From Dendrobium chrysotoxum (Eukaryota > Streptophyta > Magnoliopsida > Asparagales > Orchidaceae): a stretch of 64,000 nucleotides of DNA. A program made the position numbers and the translations under genes. This document shows, in pieces, positions 49,463-61,292 of the stretch. Under the pieces are notes generated by a model. The model was given only the letters and a program-made list of their open reading frames with translations. It was not told the DNA's origin and ran no database searches. Position 1 is the stretch's first letter, and every line of letters begins with the position of its first letter. The stretch is taken from NCBI GenBank assembly GCA_019925795.1, contig CM034305.1, positions 69,862,573 to 69,926,572 on the forward strand. The letters run 5' to 3'.

Positions 49463-49919
49463 AGGGTTCTCTGAATTGTAGTTTAAAAACCTAGAGAAAA
49501 GATTCAATAACACACTTTGGTAATTGAAATACTACTAAGGGTTATTCAATAGTTGGCCACCACTTTTTTATAACATCACATTTAATTTTTAGAAAATTAG
49601 AATATCTACTTTTATGCAATCAATTGACTTTAGAATGTGGCATATGATACAAGTTAGTTATTGTGTTTCTTCTCGCATTGTTAATGGTGTTAAAATTAAA
49701 ATCTCGTTTACTGAATGGAGTTTAGAGGATAGGGATTTTGTACAAATAAATGCTTGAATTTTTTTTTCTGTGCTTTAAAATCTGAGGATTACATGTGTGT
49801 TTTAATCTATATAACCAGTAAAGATATTTAGGATAGACTATGTATTACTTCAGAAGGAACCAATGAAGTCAAACAATCTCGTTTAATTTACTTTTGCATG
49901 ACTACGAATTATTCTACAT

Positions 49920-50875
49920 GAAACTTAGTGAAACCATTTCCGATATGTATTTTAGGTTTGCTTAGATTGTAACTTCCTTACATGCTCTACATAGAGAGCT
50001 TTCAAATTATGAGAAAGTTAACAAGATACTATATTATTTACCTAACACCTTTGATGCAAAAGTCATTACAATATGTGAATCCAAAGATTTGAATGTATAT
50101 TCTATTAATAATTTATTGAGCTCTCTCAATACTTATAAGCAAAATGGGAGCAAAAAACTTTTAGATATAAGTGACAAGAAAAGGGAGAAAATAGTGGCAC
50201 TGGACACTAATAATATATATAGCTCTGACTCAAGAGCTAAAGGAAGTGAGGATATAGCTTTAATGACTACATAATTTAAAAGTTTCCTGAAGTGAAAATA
50301 AAAGCATTACTAGAAATGGAATAAAGGTAAGAGTGGCAAGTTCAATAAGGCTTCACTAATTCTATTTGCTTTGTGTGTAAAAAGCCAGGACATTTAAGGT
50401 CCAATTGCCCCAATCTTAAGTGCCACCCTACAAGGAAAAGGGTGAAGAAAAGTTTAATTCTAAAAAGGGCAAATAGAGGATGTAGAAAGCCTTCTAGATG
50501 TATTCAACCTGGGACTCATAAGAACAAGAGCCAAAAGAAGAGGTAACAAATTTGTTCTTAATGGCAAATGATTGTGTTACAATCTCTGACAAGATGATTT
50601 ATGCGAGATTATCTATGATGAATTATTTTTTATTTCTAAACAAATTCATGACTTATATAGGAAGCTGAAGAAGTAGCATACAACTTTGAAAAAGGAATTT
50701 TTTAATTTGAAAAATGAGCACGACATTTTAAATAAAGAGCATTCTAACTTAAAAATTGAGCACATTTCATTAGATAATGAACTTGCATCATTGTTAGATG
50801 AGTTTGATGAATTAAATAATAAGCATATTAAATTAACAAAATCACATGAATCCTTGAAAATAGAATATATTTAAT
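49920..50875 (+). pseudogene. gag: copia gag remnant with zinc knuckle and coiled coil
   Basis: The 49980-50160 region reads like a SIRE gag capsid domain (EKVNKILYYLP, AKVITICESKDLN, LLSSLNTYK). A perfect zinc knuckle CFVCKKPGHLRSNC (CX2CX4HX4C) is at 50367-50408. A Glu/Leu/Lys-rich coiled coil follows at 50686-50874 (KNEHDILNKEHSNLKIEHIS). Stops and frame changes separate the parts. It would package the RNA if intact. Confidence 0.75.
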
Positions 50876-51342
50876 TAGAAGTAGCATTCAAGGAGTTAAA
50901 AAACATACATTAAAATTAGATAGCAAAGAGCATGAAGCATTAGTTGAACTAGGAGTTAAAAAGCGTGCAAATAAACACCTGCTAAAGAAAATAAATACAC
51001 TATAAAATAACACACACAGACTTATGCATACAAAGCTACAATAAAGGACACAACATGCATTATAGATCCCTAGGAATAGGCATTATCCCCCACATAGATT
51101 AGTGAACCCATTTTGTGGGGTTAGGGTTACTCTTGTGGTATATTAGGTCACATAGCATGCACTTATAAAATTCACCTTAGAAGACACTTAATTTGGATGC
51201 CCAAAGTTTCAACACAACATAACATACATAGTATTCATACATGAAAGTATAAGGTGGGACCCAAACTCCCTTGGGTTCCCAAATCTAACCTCTTGAATGC
51301 CTTTGTAAGAATGATCTCACAATAGGTCCAGTGAGAGCATGT

Positions 51343-51974
51343 GGTACCTGAATAGTGGCTATTCAAGGCTTATTATTGAAGACTTTTGCCCCAGTGGCTA
51401 GGTTAGAATCCATTAGAATCTTATTAGCATGTGCATATTTTAGAGGCTTCAAATTATGCCAAATGGATGTTAAGAGTACTTTTCTAAATGGAGTTATCAA
51501 AGAAGATATTTATGTAGAATAACTCTGAGTCTTTGATAATTTCTCATTCCCAAATCATGTCTATAAACTTAAGAAAACCTTATATAGGTTGAAATCAGCA
51601 CCTAGGGCATGGTATTAGAGACTTAGCAACTTTCTCCTAGATAAATCCTTTGTTAAGGGTAGTGTAGACATTAGTGTATTCCTTAAGAAAGTTGGAGATG
51701 ATTTACTCATAATACATATTTATGTTGATGGTATACTTTTTACATCTATTAATGAAAATCTTTGTAATGAGTTTTCTACTACTATGGGTAAGGAATTTGA
51801 AATTATTATAATGGGAGAGCTGACCTATTTTCTTAGATTTAGTGTAAAGAAAAGAGAAGACGGTACCTTCATTAGTCAAATAAAAGCGATCTTGAAAAAT
51901 TTTAATATGGAAGGTTCTAAAAGTATAAATACACCAATGAGCTCAACCATCCTCTTAGATAAGGATGTAGATGG
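51343..51974 (+). pseudogene. pol: copia protease stub fused to reverse transcriptase remnant
   Basis: 51343-51378 reads WYLNSGYSR, a degenerate form of the copia protease WxxDSGCSxH motif. At about 51381 it jumps straight to the RT start TFAPVARLESIRILL, so the rest of protease and all of integrase are deleted. RT continues with QMDVKSTFLNG, YKLKKTLYRLKSAPRAWY and a YVDG box where YVDD is required, then KSINTPMSS. Stops are present. Non-functional. Confidence 0.8.
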
Positions 51975-52440
51975 AAAATCAGGTTTATGAATGGATGGTC
52001 ATGCGCTTTAGAATCTCAAATGCCCCTAGCATATTCATAAGGTTTACCAATATTATCCTTAAGCCAATTATAAGAAAGTTTTCAATTATGCATTTTGATG
52101 ACATCTTGGATTTTAGCCCAAGTGAAACAAACCACCTACAACATTTTATGCAAATTTTGGAGACTCTTAGAAAAGAGAAGTTATGCATCAATTTAAAGAA
52201 ACATTTTTTTTATAAGTTGAAGTGATTTTTTGAGATTTATTATTTATTATATTAAAATAAAACATGATCCTACCATAGTTAAAGCATTCTTAAACTAGCC
52301 AACACCTAAGTGTTTCGTAGATGTTAGAAGTTTCCACTGCTTTGCCACTTTCTAAAGATGATTCATTGAATATTTTCATATAAATGTAGATTTAATCATT
52401 GACAAACTAAAATTGGATCAAATCTATAAGACCTTAGCCA
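51975..52440 (+). pseudogene. Ty3/gypsy reverse transcriptase fragment
   Basis: Directly joined to the copia RT. Motifs are YEWMVMRFRISNAPS, the catalytic HFDDILDFS, HLQHFMQILETLRKEKL, NLKK and VRSFHCFATF, in the order of the gypsy RT palm and thumb. Substitutions and stops show decay. It ends before the LTR at 52485. Confidence 0.8.
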
Positions 52441-52484
52441 CATAAAAAATCATGGATCAAATTGAGGTTCTATTAACTTCTACA

Positions 52485-53716
52485 TGATGGGGCTATGGGC
52501 GATGTGAGCTTCACATGGAGCTAGAGTGCTATATAAATATGCTTAGGTCTCCTTTGATATAAAAATAATGAAATCCCTCTATAAACTTAAGTATACATGC
52601 TGATAAAGCAATAAAGTGATAGAGAAGAGTGTCAATCCCATGAGAAAGTATTCTGCTTAATTGTAATTAAACTACTACTATCTAATATAGATGCATGATT
52701 TATCCTACTGAATGTAAAGAGGTAATTTTTTAGTTTTTTCCACTTAATTGAGGCTTGTAAAAAAATATATACTAATGTAAATAAAGTATTTTGTACTAAT
52801 GAATGCAAAATAACATAGTTTTGCGAATGAGACTCTTAATTTTAGATATGGATTAGAGCATATGCATCTTTAGATCTCTATCGAGCTTGTAGGGGTAAAA
52901 AAGAATGTTTATGGCCTTCCTACAATTATAATATCTTCATAGAATATAGAAGGATTAACATCCTCCAACAACAAAATTGCTTACATAATATAGGTTAAGA
53001 TCTCCAAAAGAAGTATCATATACTTCCCTAGCCTTCGCTAGACTTTACTCTAAAGGGGAATTAATGGAAGAAACTCAAAAGTATAAGACTTAACTAAAAA
53101 ATGATAGAATTCTCTAACAAAAGAGCTAAAAAAACTATTTATAACAAGGGCAGAAATGGCCTTAGGTGCCACAAAGCTCAAAGTGTTGGCTATGTTATAA
53201 GATGAACTAGCACCTTAGCGCTGTTGGGCTTGCTCCGTTGCAGTGCTATGCTGACCTTGCAGTTAATGGTTGAACTGATGTGTCTTTGGCTGAGTTAGTG
53301 CGGCTCCTCATTTTGGAAATTGATGTAAAAGACCAGCACTCCAATGCTTGAAAGTGCATTCCAACAATGCAGCGTCATGAAGATTGGCGCTCCGACGTTC
53401 AATTTCTTGAGACTAAAGTGTTACGATACAATTTCTTGCACAACAGTTCTGTGATGCATTCTGGTGCTGACCTTGGCTCAGGCGTAGTGCTGATTTTCCT
53501 TAAATTCCAGAGTGCCCGGTGCTGCAATGTATGAACTAGGCATTGGAGCACTGTAAATGGCAATGTTATGGAGCAAAATTTATGGGCGTTGCGACCCTCA
53601 TTCAACAATTATGAATTTTTGTCCTCTGCTGAACATTTCCTACAAATACACAACTAAAAAAAAACACTTTTTATTGAATTTTAATACAATAAATAGTACA
53701 TAATTTACACGTAACA
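52485..53716 (-). repeat. 3' LTR of the Athila-like element
   Basis: Plus-strand ends TGATGGGGCT...GTAACA. It matches the right LTR through GTAATTAAA, TATAAAGAGGT-type and CTTGAAAGTGC words along its length, and is rich in short GCACTG/CAGTGC-like words. It is about 390 bp shorter than the right LTR. Confidence 0.85.
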
Positions 53717-53730
53717 AATTTCCCCAAGCT
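53717..53730 (-). other. Polypurine tract of the Athila-like element
   Basis: Minus strand CTTGGGGAAATT directly before the LTR start, the expected place for plus-strand priming. Confidence 0.6.
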
Positions 53731-54092
53731 TAAATTCTTACTTGTCTTCAAGTAATGGCCAAATCACCAATTGATTAACTTAATAGCCAAAGTAAGAAAT
53801 TGATAATTTAAAATGACTAAAATATAAGATAATATATCACAGTCTAGAAGTAATTTAGAATGATCAAAGTTATTATTTTAATTTAAAAGGTCATAACAAT
53901 CATCCCAATCAATCACCCTTGATATTGCTTGCATTGAACCTATCCACTATAAGTGAAGCTGTAAAATTGACTTCTAATTTCAGAAAAGAATAATATATTA
54001 CTTAAAGAATAGTTATGCTTGTAGTTAAATTAAAAGTTCATTAGTGCACAATCATATGTATTATTTCACTTGCCTTGTCTTGTTTGATTTAG

Positions 54093-54284
54093 GGGAAATT
54101 ATTAGGTCCGGACACCTGACGGGAGAGATCCGTCCGGATCTCTCTCTATCTACAGTAAAAGCACAGTCAAAGCGCAAGTACTGTAGCACATGCGCTTTGA
54201 CTGCGCTTTGACTGCGCTTTTACTGTAGATAGAGAGAAAACCGGACGGATCTCTCCGTCCGGTGTCCGGACCTAATAATTCTCC
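54093..54284. mobile_element. 192-bp Mutator-like MITE
   Basis: Terminal inverted repeats GGGAAATTATTAGGTCCGGA and GGAGAATTATTAGGTCCGGA continue inward almost to the centre (ATCCGTCCGG, TCTATCTACAGTAAAAGC), so nearly the full element is one hairpin. It is flanked by a perfect 9-bp target duplication TTGATTTAG (54084-54092 and 54285-54293), the length typical of Mutator-type elements. It is more GC-rich than its surroundings and little decayed, so it is probably young. Inserted in the 3' part of the Athila-like element. Confidence 0.92.
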
Positions 54285-54941
54285 TTGATTTAGGTATTAG
54301 AATACTTTTGGACTTGAGCTTCAACATATACCAATTTTTGAAAGTACTCATCTTTTTTCTTTTTTCAAAATTTTTCTTATGATTTTTCATATTTTTCACT
54401 TTTTCATACTTATGGAGTACATATTTAATAATTTTGAATATCAGTTTCACTTTCATCCTCTTGCAACCCTAATGGTTTAATGTAAGGATTTAATAAGATT
54501 AATAATTTTATATTTAAGTTTACTATGATCTTCCTAATTTAAGCTATATATTTCCTTTTCTTAAACTTAATTACTCAATCTTCAACTCAGTAGTCAATGC
54601 ATTAGTGTATAGTTTCTAAATTTAAAATAACTAAAATACTCAAGTGAAGCATGAGCAAACTATATCCAAATATAAATGAAACATAAATAACAAATTGCAC
54701 AAGACCAAATAAAAACTGAACAAAAAATAAACATGTCTTTTTATTGAATGATAATATGCTCAAAGGCACTATAATACAACTACTAAGGACAAACACTAGA
54801 TAAACTATGCATGAAGCACTATTCTCCTAATCCATCTCTATCCAGGATTCATAGGATCTTTTCTCATCAAATAATAACAATGGCTCTCATGCTACAATAC
54901 AATATCACTAGCACGACATCATAATCATGATATCACAGGGA

Positions 54942-54960
54942 CCCCCCCCCCCCCCCCCCC
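54942..54960. repeat. C homopolymer, 19 bases
   Basis: Single-base run in the 3' non-coding part of the Athila-like element. Confidence 0.9.
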
Positions 54961-55299
54961 AAGTAAACAAACAAAAAAATAAATAAAAGAAAAATAAGCT
55001 ACAAATAAAAGTAGCAACATCCAAACTCTCTCCTCTTTGTCTCTCTCTCAAGCTTACTAGGAATAACCATACCAAGAAAATAAAAGAAAAATAACTATCA
55101 TCACTCTGAATTATGATCATCCTCCTCCTCCTCCTCATCATCATCATTATCAGGCCAGGTACAAATAAATGACTGATATTATGGAGCAGTAGGGAAATGT
55201 AGCTAGTCCAAATTCTCCTCAAAGGGGCTCCTCCTAAATATCCCCACTAAAGCCTCATTGAATTCGTATGTATAGTGATAATGTTTTCTTGCATACCTA

Positions 55300-56252
55300 A
55301 TAATGAGCTTTCCATTCCCTACTTTTCTTACAGAACTTAGTCACACCCTTCATTTTCTCCCTCAACATAGCCACCAACTCAACTAAATATTTAAGAGTCC
55401 TATAACTCCTACTACTGCTGTTGGTTGGCCTACTAGTCAACCTAGGCTCATTGGTTCCTTCCCCCTATACAACTAATATATTAAAACTCTCAATTTTTTT
55501 CTTTTGGTGAGGGCTAAAATAAGAAAATGTTGTTCTTCACTAGGATCTCCCCTCACATAGCATTAACACCCAAAGCATAAATAACAGAAGGTTTCCCCAA
55601 GCCAATAGAAGTAGTGCCCTGATGATGTAGTTTAAAGAAGAGTAAATAAGCTTTCTCACATCTATTGTGTAACCAACCTGAATAGTATAATTGAGCATAA
55701 TTCAGTCTTTAGTTACGTCCCTAGCATTTTTGCTTGGAAAAAATGAGCAGAAATAAAATAGTTCCAAGCTTTGGAAAGTTGGGTTACGCAAGATGCATGA
55801 AATTTAATAATTTTGTCCTCCATCTTCTTCTGCACATCCCCACTATGAGGCTCACACAAAACTCTTAGCAACTCATTAAGATTTATGGGGTTTAGACTAA
55901 AAGAGGTATTCTCATCAAATTAAAAATCCTTCAGTTTATAGAGATGATTAATTATTACATAGTTAAATGGTACCCACTTACCTCAAACATTACACCAATT
56001 ATCCACCACCTCCTTCCCGTTAGAAAAAAATTCTCTCACCATATTGACTATAGCAGCATGGTCTTCCTCACACAAAATCTCCCATCCTCGTTTCACAATC
56101 AATTGCATCACCTTCCCACTTGGGTTTTAAAAGCCTCACTCAGCGTTTAGTTGCTTGTTTACCACTAATGCCCCATGCCTTTGCTCAGCCTCAACAGAGA
56201 TGAATTTGTTCTTGTCATAGGAGGATGAGGCACACTTCTCGCTACTAAACAT
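55300..56252 (-). pseudogene. Plant-transposon-protein (envelope-position) ORF of the Athila-like element
   Basis: From minus-strand ATG at 56252: a Ser/Lys-rich start, FISVEAEQRHGALVV, RGWEILCEE, VNMVREFFSN, WVPFN, a LNELLRVLCEPHSGDVQ segment and FHASCVTQLSKAWNYFISAHFF. This order matches the uncharacterised 'putative plant transposon protein' domain found downstream of pol in Athila elements. Several stops. Function unknown in the family. Confidence 0.65.
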
Positions 56253-57069
56253 TTTTTGGGCAATTACTCATCAAGCTTAAGCAAGGAAAATGTAAAACAT
56301 TGGAGGGACAAGAGAGAATAAACATAGTAGAGAATATGAAACATGCACGTCCTATTTATAAGCATCACAAGCACTGCAATGCTCAAGAGAATAGCATTAT
56401 TGTGCTTAAAAATAGAAAAAAATGATAAATATTCAAATAGACAGACGCTACAGATATATGGGACATGTGGCACTGCGGCATAGGCTTTGGAAAATAAAGT
56501 GCCAGCTTTTTTGACTCAAAAAATGCAGTGACACTTTATACACACAAGCTCTGAGGCACTAACAAAGACTACTGTCATGATGATTTAATTAGCATAATAA
56601 TGATTTTGATCTAACACCGTGACTCTCAAATAAGTGTCATAATGAAAAGGTAATGAAAGTATTACATATTGAGTGCACTGTCATCAGTGCTGTAGAAATA
56701 ACAAATTGAACATTACAACTCTTGATAGTATATCACCGAGGTGCTCTATAAGGCATTATAACACTACAACGCTTAAAGATACAGCACTATGATGGTGCAA
56801 TCTAGAAAATTTTCCCAAGACTTAAGCATTATAATGTTATTTTTGAATGCTGTAGTGCTTGAAGGAAAAATGCTATGGCGCTTCAAAAGATAACATTGTG
56901 GCTCTAGTTCAATTTTTAGCACAGAAAAATTTTCTTAATAAACTTTTCATAAATTAGTCAAAATCAAAATTAATAACTTTTTCATAAATAATACAATCAC
57001 ACACACGTAATATAAACTACAAAACAAAACATATAAATACATAAGTAGAATTGGGTTACCACCTAAATA
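56253..57069 (-). other. Spacer between gag and the second ORF of the Athila-like element
   Basis: No pol motif. 56450-56930 is full of short CACTG-type words like those in the LTRs (GGCACTGCGGC, TGCAGTGACACT, GTGCACTGTCATC), suggesting LTR-like sequence replaced pol. Confidence 0.5.
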
Positions 57070-58400
57070 AAGCTAAATTTATAGTCTTCAGCTAAATTTA
57101 TCTAGATATGTCATTTTGGTTGTAATGAATAACCACCACTTCTTAAGTGGTTTTCACTATGCTCTTTTCCTTTCTCCTTTGGATTAATTTCAGTATTCTG
57201 GGCAAAGCTCAATGAGGTCTACTACTAAAAGAAATTGCAAAGTGTCCTAATTGATTTTCTATGTTTATAATTGAAACAACCTAACTTTGTATTGGGGTTC
57301 CTACTGAATCACAACCTCTTCAAAAGGTGATTTCCTCCTCTGAAATGATTTTTTTGGTTAAAACCTAGAGGATGTGTTTATCTAGGATTTACTACAAGCA
57401 CTGAGGATTATTTCAATTTCCTCCTTGATTAAACTAACCTAAATTCCACTGATTGCTACCACTAATACTGTTATTTGACCATCTAAAATTAGAGTGGTTC
57501 CTCCAACCGATATTATATTTATTGGAATATAGATTATTTTATATTCAAATCAAATTCACATTCTTAATCCTTAGTGTATTACTATCATCAAAAGAATTTA
57601 AATTATACTCTTCTAATTATGTAGATGATCTTTCCCCAGAACTTACTCTAATAGTGTCTAGTTTTTTTTGAAATTATAGCTACCTGAGCAGTCAAAATAG
57701 ATAAGACATCTGATTCATAAACACCAGCTACTTTATTAGAATATACCCTTTTAGAAGAAACTATTTATAGTCATTTTCTCAATTAATTTATAGGCTTCCT
57801 CAAATGGCTTAGACATCAAAGATCCTCTAGCTATTGCATCTATAATTAACCTAAGGGATTCCACTAATCCATTGTAACAAGTTTGAATAACTAACCAATC
57901 AGGTACAGCATAGTGAGAGAATTTCTTAAGCATTTCCTTAAACCTCTCTCAACTTTTATAAATTAAATCTCATTCAAATTAAGGAAATATTTAGCTAGGA
58001 ATTTGTGTGCCAACCCATTTCAAGTGGTTATAGATCATGGGGGCAAGGAATTCAGCCACATCTTAGATTTATCCCATTGAGATAATGGAAATATATGAAG
58101 CCTAATGGCATCATTGCTAACACTAATATACTGGAATGTTGTGTAGATTTCTAAGAAGCTAACTAAGTGTAGGTTGGGATCCTCAATAGGAGTTCCCCTA
58201 AATTGGAAATTTTGAACCATCTAAATTATGACATATTTCAGTTCAAAGTTATTGGCCTAAATAGTAGGTTTATTGATACTCTGATGGATTCCTTCTACCA
58301 GGGTTAGCATACTCTCTAAGAGATCTTGGATGGTTCTGATCTTATACTAGTTCAGACATCTCTATTTTCTTTTTATTTTTTTATTTTTGTAAGGTTCCTT
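57070..58400 (-). pseudogene. gag: Athila-like gag, decayed
   Basis: Minus-strand segments in order: Leu-Arg-Glu-Tyr-Ala-Asn-Pro (near 58300), then 58220-58035 with FRGTPIEDPNLHLVSFLEI, SNDAIRLHIFPLSQWDKSK and WLNSLP. Next is 57933-57751 with WLVIQTCYNGL and PFEEAYKLIEKM, then GWRNHSNF (about 57500) and NTEINPKEKGKEHSENHLRS (about 57200-57140). These are the ordered landmarks of Athila-type gag. Stops and small shifts break it. Confidence 0.8.
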
Positions 58401-58635
58401 TCAATTTCAGAATCAAACAACAAGGTTACCTTACTAGATATACTACGCATGCAATAATGATGCAATAAAATAAAGAATAAAAACTAATCAACCTATAAAA
58501 AAAACTTTTTGTGTTTTTCAAAATTTGAACAAAAATAGCAAAAATAAAGATACATGATACAAGTAGGTTAAAATATGCACTTATTTTAATAATATAGTTT
58601 AAAATTATAATACGCGCGTCACTTCCCCAACAACT

Positions 58636-59222
58636 TGATGGGGCTGCGGGCAGTGTGAGCCTCTAAATTAAATTATAAATATGTTTAGATTTCCTTTGAT
58701 GTAAAAAAATAATGAAAGCTAACTAGATAGTAAGTATACTTGTCGATCAAGTAATAAAGTGATAAAGAAGAGTGTTGATCCCATAAGGAAGTGTTCTGCT
58801 TAATTTTAATTAAACTAATACTGTCTAATATATATTCAAAATTTATCCTACTAAATATAAAGAGGTCGTTTTTTGAGTTTTATTCACTTAATGGAGGCTT
58901 GTAAGAAAAATAAATACTAATATAAATTAAGTATTTGGACTGCTCAATGCAAAATAATATAGTTTTCTTAATGAGTCTCTTAATTTTAGATATGGATCAG
59001 AGCATATACATCCCTAGATCTCTATCGAGCTTATAGTGGTGAAAAGGGAGGTCTATGGACTTCCTACAATTATAATGTCTCCAAAGAACCTTGAAGGTTT
59101 AACATCCTATGTCTAGATATGCCAACATTCCATTTCAATACTCCCATTCCATCGAGGCAATATATCACACTAGATATTAACTATACATATGGTCATTATA
59201 TGTATTAAATTAAGAATGGGAG

Positions 59223-59289
<67 letters not shown>

Positions 59290-60259
59290 TCAAGGCTAAA
59301 GAGTCTACATTAGTACTTGCTATGTAATTAGATCATTAACACATAACTCAAAGATTTATTCAAACATGGATAACATAAATGCAAACTCATGTTCATTTCA
59401 TTCGTATAAGATAAAAATTTAAGAGAATTAAAAAAATATAAATATCACCAGGAAGGATCAATTGATATTCTCCACACTTCTTCTTACTATAATAATAGAA
59501 TTACTCATACAATACAGGCTAAGATCTCTAAATGAAAGTATCTTATACTTCCCTAGCCTTCCTTAGACTTTATTCTAAGGGGAACTAAAGGAAGAAAATC
59601 AAAAGTATAAAACTACATAGAAGAAAATAAAACTCTCTAACAAAATAATAGAAAAACTATTTATAATAAGTATAGAAATAGCCTCAGGTTCTACAGTGCT
59701 TGAAGTGTTGGTCTTGCAGCATTATAGGATGAATTAGGGCCTCAACACTATTAGGTTTGCTCTGCTGTGGCACTGTGCTAATCTGGCATAGTTGATGGTT
59801 GAACTAACATGTCTTTTGATTAAGTCAGTGCGGCTCCTCATTATGGTAATTTCTCCACCATGGCGCTATAAAAGTCCAGTGTAATGATACTTGAAAGTGC
59901 AATCTGGTGTTATGACATCAAGAAGCTTGGCACTTTGATGTTTAATTTCTTGAGATTGAAGTGTTGTGGTACAGATTTTTGGTGCAGTGGCACTGTGATG
60001 CGCTATGACATTGACCTTTTCTCCACCACGATAATGAATTTCTTCAAATTCCATAGCAGCCAACACTATAATGTCCAAATTTGGCATTGGGCCATTATAA
60101 ATGACAATGCTACAGCATGGAATCTATGGGAACTACTACGCACGTTCAACACTAATAAATTTTTTACTTCTCCAAAATATTTCATGCTCAAACATAACTA
60201 AAACAACACATTTTCATTGAATTTTAACACAATAAAGAGTACATAATTTACACTTAACA
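58636..60259 (-). repeat. 5' LTR of the Athila-like element
   Basis: Plus-strand ends TGATGGGGCT...CTTAACA. It is longer than its partner because of an extra segment around 59110-59480 that includes a (TA)n tract (59227-59286). A degenerate primer site (minus strand GTTGTTGGGGAA, compare GTTGCCGGGGAA) lies just inside at about 58620-58634. Confidence 0.85.
59227..59286. repeat. (TA)n microsatellite
   Basis: About 30 TA units inside the right LTR only. Confidence 0.95.
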
Positions 60260-60264
60260 CTACC

Positions 60265-60885
60265 CTAATCCATTGGCTTTATTATTTTTCTAAAATCTCT
60301 GAAGCGAATTCTAATGCATCTAAAATTAAAAGTGGAGGAATATTATGCCAAAAAAACCATTATGTAGCTTTTCTTAATTTAAAAAAAAAGCAAAGTAAAG
60401 TTATTCAACATATGATACAGAATTTTATGTAATCATCTCATCTTTGAGACACTGATGATATTTCCTATTTAATTTCTTTTTCTGATTTAAATTTTTGTTT
60501 AAAAATGATTTTGACCTGTAAGGAGTTCGAGCTAGGGTTAATAAGATCGATTTTCTAGCCTTTCTAAATTTCAGCGTTGTCAATTAATTTCTTACTGGTT
60601 TTCTAAATATGATAATGAGGTAAATTTAGCATTTACTGGGAGCAAATTGATTCAAAAAAATTGTATTTTGTCTTATTGTTATTTTTATCTTATTTTTTGA
60701 TTTGTTTTCTATTATTTTTTGCTTATGTTTCATTTTTGAACCCTTCCTGATCGTCATATTCCATTTTCTAAGTTCTTTAATTTTTTTCACATCGTCCAGG
60801 ATGATTCCCATCATATTGTATAATCTTAACAAAAATTCACCTCTCTGATCACAGCATATCCAATGGCTGATATTAATCAATTATT
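60265..60885. other. Interior of the host copia-type element, unassigned
   Basis: AT-rich; no coding motif recognised. It resumes the sequence interrupted by the Athila-like insertion. Confidence 0.4.
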
Positions 60886-61198
60886 GGTGATCGTCCCACA
60901 TGATTCTTACTTCATACTGGATGAACAATATGGTAGGAGTCCTTAGATGATTTGAATGTAATTAGTACAATCCATTATGACAATCATTCAGTACGATCCA
61001 CATATTCATATTGTAAGATCAAGGCAGTCAATGATCGTACGGGCTGACTCCTCAGAACCATCATCCTGTGTCTAATCATCCAGTACGATGTCTGATCGTC
61101 CTAAATGATCATACTACCTTTTTTGATTGAGCATTTAGATGAATTAATTTCACAACATCATTTTGTATAATCTCACGATCGTATGGTACGATATTGTC
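60886..61198. repeat. CpG-palindrome array upstream of the internal ORF
   Basis: Words such as TGATCGTCC, CAGTACGATCC, ATGATCGTACGGG, TCCAGTACGATG and ACGATCGTATGGTACGAT recur. They match the arrays in the LTRs at 48082-48510 and 63054-63714. A TTTTATTTAAAC TATA-like box follows at 61201. Confidence 0.7.
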
Positions 61199-61292
61199 GA
61201 TTTTATTTAAACAACCTAAAATCATGGTTTCTTCTTAACTCAGCTCATTCCACCTCTCCTTTTCTCTTACTTGAGCACTCTTCCTCTTGTAA

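Larger units (their letters stand above)
52485..60259 (-). mobile_element. Athila-like Ty3/gypsy element without pol (minus strand, 7.8 kb)
   Basis: Two direct LTRs (52485-53716 and 58636-60259) flank a 4.9-kb interior. On the minus strand the 5' LTR is the right one, followed by gag (about 58400-57070), a spacer, an envelope-position ORF (about 56252-55300), and a polypurine tract TTGGGGAAA next to the left LTR. Flanks CTACA (52480-52484) and CTACC (60260-60264) are a 5-bp target duplication with one change. No protease, RT or integrase motif was found between gag and the second ORF, so it is a deletion derivative. Confidence 0.8.

Noticed and set aside
54908..55222. 104-codon minus-strand frame with Met/Arg repeats
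   Set aside because: Produced by trinucleotide repeats and a C homopolymer in the non-coding end of the Athila-like element.
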